Positions 1-5,282 of a stretch of DNA of 8,695 bases are shown here, piece after piece (the stretch's first letter is position 1; each line of letters begins with the position of its first letter). Below the pieces are notes generated by a model. It ran no database searches. It saw only the letters and a program-made list of their open reading frames with translations, and was not told the origin of the DNA. Position numbers and translations under genes: made by a program. Source of the stretch: an uncultured Campylobacter sp. (GTDB lineage Bacteria > Campylobacterota > Campylobacteria > Campylobacterales > Campylobacteraceae); assembly GCF_938045405.1 (NCBI RefSeq), contig NZ_CALIMW010000258.1, positions 1-8,695 of the forward strand, in the 5' to 3' direction.

Positions 1-120
1 GCTCAAAATAGCGGCTATTTCACCGATAAAAACGAAATTTACAGCGACGATTTTAGTGATACACAAATTCCGAAGAAAAATTTTAAATGGAAGCTTAGGC
101 GGTTTTTTAGTTTGGATTGA
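1..120 (+). CDS. C-terminal end of an unidentified protein (partial)
   Basis: Frame 1 is open from the first base of the window to a TGA at 118-120 and gives 39 residues, so the gene begins outside the window. The fragment is hydrophilic, rich in Asp, Asn and Ser, and ends in a basic and aromatic stretch (WKLRRFFSLD). It lacks the features expected of a chance frame and uses codons like its neighbours, so a real gene end is likely. Nothing in 39 residues allows a family assignment. It converges on the molybdoenzyme operon, which ends at 324. No strong T-tailed terminator follows it; the nearest dyad is a weak 7-bp one, TGAAATT at 118-124 with AATTTCA at 147-153. Confidence 0.5.
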   Translation, partial: AQNSGYFTDKNEIYSDDFSDTQIPKKNFKWKLRRFFSLD

Positions 121-323
121 AATTCTAGCCTGAGCACGAGCCGTTAAATTTCACAAGCGAATAGGGCAGAGTGAGGCAGCGAGACAAATACCGCTCGCTA
201 GCTCCGCTCATTACAGCCGCAAAGCTGCGGCAAGCCAATCGATCCGACTCGTCGCCGCAGCAAATCCTCAGCGATCCGAGGATAGAGCCTCGCCCTAAAA
301 CCCCAGACCGCCCCCCCCAATCC
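121..323. other. Convergent intergenic gap with two small hairpins
   Basis: This stretch separates the plus-strand partial gene from the minus-strand operon. It holds two short perfect dyads: GCCGCA/TGCGGC (216-221 and 226-231, 4-nt loop) and ATCCTC/GAGGAT (264-269 and 278-283, 8-nt loop). Neither is followed by a clear T run on either strand, so any terminator role is tentative. A 62-codon plus-strand open frame from 171 runs into the end of the molybdoenzyme gene. It has no convincing ribosome binding site and an Arg/Pro-rich product, so I do not call it a gene. The G8 tract is listed separately. Confidence 0.5.
311..318 (-). repeat. Homopolymeric G8 tract (C8 on plus strand)
   Basis: Eight consecutive C on the plus strand read as eight G on the minus strand, starting 5 nt beyond the TAG stop of the molybdoenzyme gene (324-326). 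Campylobacter genomes use poly-G tracts of about this length as slipping contingency loci. Here it lies outside the reading frame, so slippage would change only the 3' untranslated region or any read-through product. Confidence 0.8.
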
Positions 324-2840
324 CTACTTCGCCCCTTTAGGCGGCATAAACGCGGTTAGCTTGATATCCTCGCCCGCCTTATGTTTATAAAGCTCGATAT
401 TTACTAACGCCGTGTGGGAGATGTTGCCGTTGGCAAGCTCGCTCGTAGGCAGATCGATCGTAAGCACGTTCGGATTTCCGTTTTTGCAAAGCCCCTCGGC
501 GTTAGGATCGTACCACGCGCCTTCAAAGATCTGCACCACGCCGCGCATTATGTCGCTGCTTACGTTGGCTCCCGCCAAAATTTCGCCGCGAGCGTTAAAC
601 ACGCGCACCAGATCGCCCTGTTTGATGCCAAGCTCCTTAGCATCCTCGGTATTTATTAGCACCGGCTCGCGATCCGCGACGGCGTATCTTTTGCGATTTG
701 AGGTGTTGCTCTGCTGCGAATGCAAGCGATCAAGCGGATGCAGGCTAAGCAGGTGAAATTTCGCAGGCTTATCCTTCATGCCCAGCCACTCGACGGGCTC
801 GAACCACATCGGATGCGCGCCGCAGTCTTTGTAATTCATCGCAGCGATCGTATCGGAGTAAATTTCAATCAGCCCGCTAGGCGTTCCCAAAGCCTCCAAA
901 ACGGGATCGTTTCTAAAATCCTCAAACGTCACGTAGGCGGCACTCTCGGGCGTCTCATAAAATTCAGTCGGCTCGTTTTTCTCCCACCACTGCTCAAAGC
1001 TCGGCATCTGTATTCCCAAAGCGGTGTTTGCGTTCACAGCGCTTGCCGCTCCTTCGTAAAATTCTTTGATCCAATCCATCTCCGTTTTGCCGCCGTCCGT
1101 ATAAACCTCGGCAAGCCCGTCAGCGTAGGCCTTGCAAAGGTCCGTAAAAATTTGATAATCGTCCTTCGCGCCGTGCTGCTTGGCGACGACCTGCTTCATC
1201 GGGATTATATGCATATTGGAGTAGTCCCCGCTCATCGTAATGTCGTTGCGCTCATACTGCGTCGTGGTCGGGAACACGATGTCCGCCATCTTCGCAGTCG
1301 GCGTCCAGTAAATTTCATTCACTACGATGGTGCGCGGCTTGCGCCAAGCCTTGATGTTGGTGTTGGTGTCTTGATGGTGCACGATAGGATTTCCGCCGAC
1401 CCAGTAGATGAAGTCGATCTGAGGATAGGTGATCTTTGCGCCGTTTGCGTCGATCGTTTTGCCCGGATTTAGCAGTGCGTCTGCGATGCGAGCTAGAGGA
1501 AAGGCAACCTTCGCCGTATTTACCAGCCACGCTTGAGTAGCTTCGCCGCCTTGCTTCTGATCCTGCGCAAGCCCTAGGAATTTGCCGTCCTTAACGACGC
1601 CGACGCTTGCCGCGTTCATTCCACCGATCACGCCACCCGCGCAGGTAGGCGCGCCGCCGTTAGCATAGTGGTAGCTAAAGCCAAAGCCCCCTCCGGCAAG
1701 TCCGATCTGTCCTAGCATCGAGCATAGAGTTACGATCATCCAGTGCGCCTGCTCGCCGTGATGAGCGCGCTGGATACCCCAGCCGGCCATTATCATCGTG
1801 CGGTTTTCGTAAAATTTTATCGCGAGCTCTTTGATCACGTCCGCGCTAATGCCGCAAATTTCACTAGCCCACTCGGGCGTCTTAGCCACGCCGTCGCTCT
1901 GCCCCGTAAGGTACGGCACGAATTTTTCAAAGCCCACGGTGTAGTTTTGTAAAAATTCCTTATCGTACTTGCCCTGCGAGTAGAGGTGCTGCGCCATGCC
2001 TAGCATCATCGCTACGTCGGTGTTCGGGCGAGGGGTGATCCATCGCGCCTTATCCTCGAAATACTTGCCGCTCACGGTTTTGATCGGATCGATAATGATG
2101 ATCTCTTTGTCGCTGTTTTTTAGCTGCTCGAAATACTTAAATCCCTGCTCGTCCGAGCTCGTCCACGCCACGCGAAGCGTAGAGATCGGATTTAGCCCCC
2201 AAAAGACCACGACTTTGGAGTTTTCAAGCACCACCGGCCACGAGGTTTGCTGCTCATAGACCTGATTTGAGCCCGTTACGTGCGGCATTATTACCTGCGC
2301 CGCGCCCGTAGAGTAATCGCCCGTGACGCCCGTAAAGCCGCCGCTTAAGTTCATAAATCTATGAAGCAGCGTCCTTGAGACATGCACGTTGCCCGTGCTC
2401 TGCCAGCCGTAGCTGCCCGCAAACACCGAGCTTGCGCCCTTTTGCTCGCGCGTCTTTTTAAGCTCGCGCGCGACGAGCTTGATCGCGTCTTCATATTTTA
2501 CCTCGACCCATTCGTCAAGCCCTCGAAGCTCAGGCTTTGGATTATCGGGATCGGCGAGATAGGATTTTCGCACCATCGGCGCCTTGATGCGCGTGTTATA
2601 AACGAGATCCGCCATCGTATTTTGAAGCGTATTGGGAATTTTAGAGGTGATCTTCCACGGCGCGGACTTTACGATCTTGCCGTTTTTGACGCTCGCTTTT
2701 AAAATTCCCCACCGCGCCGCGGTTAAAATTTCGCCATTTTTCTTAAGCGCAGTAAGTTTATCCGCCGCAAGCATCGAGCTTGGGATGAGCGGAAGCGCCG
2801 AGACCGCCGCGCCGAGCTTTAAAAAATTTCGTCTTTTCAT
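324..2840 (-). CDS. Tat-exported DMSO/TMAO reductase-family molybdoenzyme
   Basis: This 838-residue protein matches the usual length of TorA/DorA/BisC-type catalytic subunits, which bind bis-MGD molybdenum cofactor and reduce N- or S-oxides in the periplasm. The N-terminus is a twin-arginine signal: KRRNFLKLG at 2-10, a hydrophobic stretch, then cleavage probably near residue 26. There is no N-terminal FeS cysteine motif, as in this subfamily. Residues 141-180 carry the signature: GSYGW at 142-146 and GDYSTGA at 174-180, with Ser177 in the place of the molybdenum-ligand serine of DMSO reductase. A C-terminal molybdopterin dinucleotide-binding domain spans roughly 690-810 (HPLDRLHSQQSNT onward). 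The start ATG overlaps the cytochrome stop as ATGA and is preceded by AAGGAT, indicating translational coupling. The closest relative I recognise is C. jejuni Cj0264c, reported to support TMAO and DMSO respiration. Exact substrate is inferred, so I give no symbol. Confidence 0.93.
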   Translation of the reverse strand: MKRRNFLKLGAAVSALPLIPSSMLAADKLTALKKNGEILTAARWGILKASVKNGKIVKSAPWKITSKIPNTLQNTMADLVYNTRIKAPMVRKSYLADPDNPKPELRGLDEWVEVKYEDAIKLVARELKKTREQKGASSVFAGSYGWQSTGNVHVSRTLLHRFMNLSGGFTGVTGDYSTGAAQVIMPHVTGSNQVYEQQTSWPVVLENSKVVVFWGLNPISTLRVAWTSSDEQGFKYFEQLKNSDKEIIIIDPIKTVSGKYFEDKARWITPRPNTDVAMMLGMAQHLYSQGKYDKEFLQNYTVGFEKFVPYLTGQSDGVAKTPEWASEICGISADVIKELAIKFYENRTMIMAGWGIQRAHHGEQAHWMIVTLCSMLGQIGLAGGGFGFSYHYANGGAPTCAGGVIGGMNAASVGVVKDGKFLGLAQDQKQGGEATQAWLVNTAKVAFPLARIADALLNPGKTIDANGAKITYPQIDFIYWVGGNPIVHHQDTNTNIKAWRKPRTIVVNEIYWTPTAKMADIVFPTTTQYERNDITMSGDYSNMHIIPMKQVVAKQHGAKDDYQIFTDLCKAYADGLAEVYTDGGKTEMDWIKEFYEGAASAVNANTALGIQMPSFEQWWEKNEPTEFYETPESAAYVTFEDFRNDPVLEALGTPSGLIEIYSDTIAAMNYKDCGAHPMWFEPVEWLGMKDKPAKFHLLSLHPLDRLHSQQSNTSNRKRYAVADREPVLINTEDAKELGIKQGDLVRVFNARGEILAGANVSSDIMRGVVQIFEGAWYDPNAEGLCKNGNPNVLTIDLPTSELANGNISHTALVNIELYKHKAGEDIKLTAFMPPKGAK

Positions 2841-3445
2841 TTCATATCCTTTAAATTTACGTCCTTGGAGTGCTTTTGCAGATACTGCACCACCGTCCAG
2901 CTCTCATCCTTGCTAATCGGCGTGCGCGAAAGCATCGATTTGATGTAGCCCGGCCATCTGTTGGCTTCATAATCGGCGGGCTGGTGCAGAGCGTGACAGA
3001 CGCTACACGAGGCCTCAAATTTCTCCTTAGCGCCCGCGAAAATTTTATCCACGTCGCCGCTTAGCGCGCCCTCGTCGGTGTAGGCGGTTATTTTAACCTT
3101 ATTAAAGCCGTCCTCTTCGCCCAAGCTCTCGCTTTGAAATTTAGCCTGCTTCGAAAACGCCACCGCGATTATGCGCGCTTTAGGCGTGAAATAAATAACG
3201 TTCGGCGCCTTTGGATTTTGATAGCCCGTGAGCGAAAATTTCACCACTCCGTCCTTAACCTCCAAGACCTCTATGGCGTTTGTGGGCAGCAGCCTGCCGT
3301 CCTTATGCGACAAATCGCCGCTTACGCTTACCTGCTTTAGCACCGTGCCGTAAAGCGTCTCGCCCGCCTTAACCTCGGCGCCAGCGTAGCTTGCGATCAC
3401 AGCCGCAAGAGCCGCCGCAGCCGCAATAGAATTTAAAAACTTCAT
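2837..3445 (-). CDS. Periplasmic monohaem c-type cytochrome, partner of the molybdoenzyme
   Basis: This 202-residue protein starts with a Sec signal peptide (MKF, then an Ala-rich hydrophobic core, probable AxA cleavage at Ala23-Glu24). A single haem-binding motif CSVCH lies at 147-151 near the C-terminus; Met171 is the likeliest distal ligand. The first ~110 residues of the mature protein are a haem-free, beta-rich-looking domain, which distinguishes it from a minimal class I cytochrome. Gene order and architecture match C. jejuni Cj0265c, the cytochrome encoded with Cj0264c and thought to be its electron donor. The ATG at 3443-3445 has an AAGGA sequence 5 nt upstream. It lies 20 bp after the DsbI-like gene and overlaps the molybdoenzyme by 4 nt, so all three are very probably one operon. 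Confidence 0.92.
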   Translation of the reverse strand: MKFLNSIAAAAALAAVIASYAGAEVKAGETLYGTVLKQVSVSGDLSHKDGRLLPTNAIEVLEVKDGVVKFSLTGYQNPKAPNVIYFTPKARIIAVAFSKQAKFQSESLGEEDGFNKVKITAYTDEGALSGDVDKIFAGAKEKFEASCSVCHALHQPADYEANRWPGYIKSMLSRTPISKDESWTVVQYLQKHSKDVNLKDMK

Positions 3446-3465
3446 GCTTATCCTTTCTTAAAATT

Positions 3466-4077
3466 TTAAAAACTTCTCGTAAATCTGCCGTATAAAAAGC
3501 CCGCAAACATAACGGCCAAAACGGCCGCGAATGCCGCAAACGCTACCTGCGCGCACTGCGCCGCGTCTGCAAATTTTATGCTCGGCACCAGATAAAATCC
3601 CTCGCCGTAAAATCCGCCGAAAAAGCTCTGCACGTCACTAAGCGCGGTGCCTGCGGGGAAGGACGGGGTACCCGTGCAGCTTGCGGGGCGAAATAGCTCC
3701 GGTAGCAGGCTATCAAGCGGCGCCGCAAAAGGAAATGCAGGCGCTGCGAGGCAATTTGCCGTATCTGCGGCGGAGTGCGGCGCGGAGCTTTGTAAATAGC
3801 CGCATATCGCGCCTGCAAAGCTGAGCAGGTAAGCAACGAGTCTTGCTATGAAGCCAAACGGCAGCAGCAAGCCGATGAGCGCGCCCACGCCCGCTACGGC
3901 AAAGCCCAGACGCACGAGGGCGCTCATCTGCGTAGGCGACATAAAAAGGTAGCGCTGAAAGAAAAAATATGATACCGCAAGATAGCCTGCGCTTATCACA
4001 AAGAGCCAAAACCACGGCGTGGCGGTATTTTGCCACGCGTAAATCTTTAAGATCAATCTATTCAAGATCTCCTCCAT
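3466..4077 (-). CDS. DsbI/DsbB-family membrane protein lacking the first CxxC
   Basis: This 203-residue protein has the DsbB plan: four membrane segments (about 20-41, 54-73, 76-95 and 176-199) and a large periplasmic loop (96-175). The loop resembles the longer DsbI branch: NC at 108-109, FPF at 115-117, a Cys at 134, then LSDVQSFF and FYLVPSIKF, which I recall as DsbI landmarks. DsbB proteins take electrons from DsbA through the loop cysteines and pass them to quinone through a CxxC after the first membrane segment. Here that motif reads T49-Q-M-S52, codons ACG and AGC, so the redox pair is absent. Arg56, at the spacing of DsbB Arg48 near the quinone, is kept, as are Cys109 and Cys134; Cys92 and Cys175 are additional. 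Start is uncertain: ATG at 4077 has little Shine-Dalgarno sequence, whereas GGAGG at 4071-4075, inside the reading frame, would suit TTG at 4065. As first gene of the respiratory operon it may be a repurposed quinone-interacting protein; that role is inference. Confidence 0.75.
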   Translation of the reverse strand: MEEILNRLILKIYAWQNTATPWFWLFVISAGYLAVSYFFFQRYLFMSPTQMSALVRLGFAVAGVGALIGLLLPFGFIARLVAYLLSFAGAICGYLQSSAPHSAADTANCLAAPAFPFAAPLDSLLPELFRPASCTGTPSFPAGTALSDVQSFFGGFYGEGFYLVPSIKFADAAQCAQVAFAAFAAVLAVMFAGFLYGRFTRSF

Positions 4078-4085
4078 CTTATAAA

Positions 4086-4116
4086 ATTCTTAAGAATACT
4101 TTTTAATCTTAAGATT
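4086..4116. promoter_or_regulatory. Twin CTTAAG-centred palindromes, candidate operator
   Basis: Two perfect 12-bp palindromes, ATTCTTAAGAAT (4086-4097) and AATCTTAAGATT (4105-4116), share the core TCTTAAGA, with centres 19 bp apart. They lie between the predicted transcription start and the first gene of the respiratory operon, a position suited to a repressor pair. They could also act in the RNA leader. No binding protein can be named from the sequence. Confidence 0.45.
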
Positions 4117-4131
4117 TAAATTTATGAGGGA

Positions 4132-4140
4132 ATTATAGCA
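4132..4140 (-). promoter_or_regulatory. Extended -10 promoter of the respiratory operon
   Basis: On the minus strand this reads TGCTATAAT, a perfect TGn-extended -10 element, preceded by a T-rich stretch (4141-4155) typical of Campylobacter sigma-70 promoters. Transcription would start near 4125, leaving a leader of about 48 nt before the ATG at 4077. Confidence 0.65.
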
Positions 4141-4442
4141 ATAAAAGATAAAAATTCGAGTCTGTATTACCCTAAATATCGGAGTTTTATGAGCTTTAAG
4201 CTTAACGTATAAAATTCCAATTTTAAAATTTGACGCTCCTTGCGTGACGGCGGAAAGTTTTTGAGATATGAAATTAAAATGATAGATTTTATAAAATTTA
4301 TCTTTATTCGGGTCTATTTTGATAAAAAATATGCCGATTTTAAAACCCTCGAAACCCGATACTCGATCAATATTATGAAGATGATATAATGAGCTGAAAT
4401 TTTTAAAAATATTTAACTTCATATTCAAGGGCGGGGCGCTAT
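4141..4442. other. AT-rich gap with possible coding remnants and a promoter
   Basis: This gap is much richer in A and T than the flanking operon. Short plus-strand open pieces follow one another in two frames: about 4141-4209, 4214-4261 and 4234-4387. The last includes a 36-codon frame beginning with ATG at 4279 and ending at TAA 4387-4389, with no good ribosome binding site. A one-base change in the T5 run at 4257-4261 would join the second and third pieces. This could be a decayed gene or only AT-rich noise. A 112-codon minus-strand frame (4090-4428) covers the same region but starts at TTG without a ribosome binding site and overruns the operon promoter. Confidence 0.35.
4382..4390 (+). 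promoter_or_regulatory. Extended -10 promoter for the 4443 gene
   Basis: The plus strand reads TGATATAAT, a perfect TGn-extended -10, 52 bp upstream of the ATG at 4443. A start near 4397 would give a leader of about 46 nt. Confidence 0.55.
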
Positions 4443-4877
4443 ATGAAATTTAACATAAATGCTGTTATCGGCGGGGCGGATGATGTGCCGATCTATATAT
4501 CGAATATTATAAGAGCAGCAAGGCAAGAGATTAAAAGTATTTTTAGCGATTTTGAAATGCGCTCGCTGCAAAAGATCGATATTTGCCTTTGTTTGAGCGG
4601 GGAAGTGTCGAGATATTTTCCGAAATCGGGAATTTATCAACCGAAATATTATCTTAAAAGCAAAAAAATTATCGCGTATATTCATTTTAGCTCAGATGAG
4701 TGGGGCTCCGATAAAAAGGCGAACGTAGATAAATTTTTAGAAAAGTTCAAGCAGTATCTTATGGAGCTTGGAGATATTGCCGGGCGGAAGATTGCGAATA
4801 ATAATTTAGAGTTTGACGATAAGCAGTACAAAGACAATATAAATAAAATTTTTGAAAATTTAGTAGTAGATTGTTGA
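4443..4877 (+). CDS. Unrecognised small soluble protein, possible orphan immunity protein
   Basis: This 144-residue protein has no signal peptide or membrane segment and is mixed alpha/beta in appearance, with a basic and Asn-rich C-terminal half. I do not recognise the family. The ATG at 4443 follows a GC-rich AAGGGCGGGG stretch whose GGGG lies 6 nt upstream, and a perfect extended -10 sits 52 bp upstream, so expression is plausible. Base composition is more AT-rich than the neighbouring operon and it stands alone among intergenic debris, as expected of a gene gained by transfer. Small acidic-to-neutral cytoplasmic proteins in such islets are often immunity proteins of polymorphic or contact-dependent toxins, but no toxin gene is visible, so that reading is speculative. 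A 12-bp perfect stem-loop follows the stop by 22 bp. Confidence 0.65.
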   Translation: MKFNINAVIGGADDVPIYISNIIRAARQEIKSIFSDFEMRSLQKIDICLCLSGEVSRYFPKSGIYQPKYYLKSKKIIAYIHFSSDEWGSDKKANVDKFLEKFKQYLMELGDIAGRKIANNNLEFDDKQYKDNINKIFENLVVDC

Positions 4878-4899
4878 AATAAAATTTGAAAATAATATC

Positions 4900-4930
4900 T
4901 ATCTGAAGCGGCAAAATTCCGCTTCAGATA
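4900..4930 (+). terminator. 12-bp perfect stem-loop after the 4443 gene
   Basis: TATCTGAAGCGG (4900-4911) and CCGCTTCAGATA (4919-4930) are perfectly complementary around a 7-nt AT loop, 22 bp beyond the stop at 4877. No T run follows on the plus strand, so it is a likely transcript-end structure but not a textbook intrinsic terminator. Confidence 0.5.
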
Positions 4931-4953
4931 AGGCAGACGCTAGCCCGGGCTAG

Positions 4954-5010
4954 TGAAATTCCAAACGCCCTTAAGACACGAAATAGCGACGAGGTGAGTT
5001 TGGAATTTCA
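4954..5010. repeat. 13-bp perfect inverted repeat with 31-nt centre
   Basis: TGAAATTCCAAAC at 4954-4966 is exactly reverse-complementary to 4998-5010. It directly abuts the 14-bp palindrome at 4940-4953. Confidence 0.75.
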
Positions 5011-5119
5011 TCATCAACGATAATTTAAAATTTTGCCCGAAAGCTTATTGGCTAGCTTAAAGCGCCTTGGTTGGCGCCCCATAGAATTTCAACGCGCCGT
5101 TAAGCAGGCGATGCGCGAG

Positions 5120-5146
5120 CCGCGCAAGGCGGGTCTTGCGCGAGCG
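5120..5146 (+). repeat. 27-bp repeat copy A, forms an 8-bp hairpin
   Basis: This copy contains CGCGCAAG (5121-5128) and CTTGCGCG (5135-5142), a perfect stem with a 6-nt loop. It matches 5256-5282 at 21 of 27 positions. Confidence 0.6.
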
Positions 5147-5191
5147 TGTAAAAGTACGCGCGGTGTTATTTTGCAGTAGAATTTTACGGAT

Positions 5192-5220
5192 TTGATCTCG
5201 CGCGCAAAAGGCGAGATCAA
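5192..5220 (-). terminator. 10-bp perfect hairpin downstream of the HutX-like gene
   Basis: TTGATCTCGC (5192-5201) pairs with GCGAGATCAA (5211-5220) around a 9-nt loop, about 60 bp beyond the stop of the minus-strand HutX-like gene. No clear T run follows, so a terminator role is tentative. Confidence 0.4.
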
Positions 5221-5255
5221 GCCTAAATACCCGACAAGAGTAAATTTTACGCAAA

Positions 5256-5282
5256 CCGCGCAAGACGAGTTTTGTGCGAATG
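5256..5282 (+). repeat. 27-bp repeat copy B, diverged by transitions
   Basis: This copy differs from 5120-5146 at six positions, all transitions. Its left arm is unchanged and its right arm (5271-5278) has two C-to-T changes that still allow G-U pairs in plus-strand RNA. It ends just before the last base of the HutX-like gene stop. Confidence 0.55.

Larger units (their letters stand above)
4878..5282. other. Structure-rich gap of about 400 bp without a convincing gene
   Basis: Besides the stem-loop at 4900-4930, this gap holds a perfect 14-bp palindrome CTAGCCCGGGCTAG (4940-4953), a 13-bp perfect inverted repeat TGAAATTCCAAAC (4954-4966) with its complement at 4998-5010 around a 31-nt centre, a short GCGCC/GGCGC hairpin (5062-5077), an 8-bp hairpin (5121-5142), a 10-bp hairpin (5192-5220) and a diverged copy of the 8-bp hairpin (5257-5278). 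A 68-codon minus-strand frame (5057-5263) has a highly basic, low-information product and no ribosome binding site, so I reject it. The region could be an accumulation of intergenic repeats or a non-coding RNA. Confidence 0.5.

Noticed and set aside
171..359. 62-codon plus-strand open frame across the G8 tract
   Set aside because: No ribosome binding site, Arg/Pro-rich product, and it overlaps the end of the molybdoenzyme gene on the other strand.
412..1472. Several plus-strand open frames of 80-250 codons inside the molybdoenzyme gene
   Set aside because: They are antisense to a full-length family-matching gene and their products are Arg/His-rich, as expected of antisense GC-biased codons.
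3576..4036. Two other minus-strand frames inside the DsbI-like gene
   Set aside because: The 203-residue frame has DsbB-type helices and landmarks; the others are Arg-rich without family features.
4090..4428. 112-codon minus-strand open frame
   Set aside because: It begins at TTG with no ribosome binding site, is rich in Ile, Lys, Phe and Asn as AT-rich noise is, and runs through the operon promoter and operator palindromes. It does contain two loosely similar stretches (FKIGIFFIK and FKIGILYVK), which probably reflect repeated AAAATT words.
4425..4685. 86-codon minus-strand frame opposite the 4443 gene
   Set aside because: The plus-strand gene has a promoter and better composition; this frame has neither.
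4940..4953. CTAG-bounded 14-bp palindrome as an insertion sequence end or attachment site
   Set aside because: No transposase, integrase, second copy or target duplication is visible in the window.
5057..5263. 68-codon minus-strand open frame in the stem-loop gap
   Set aside because: Highly basic product with no ribosome binding site and overlap with several hairpins; looks like a chance frame in repeat DNA.
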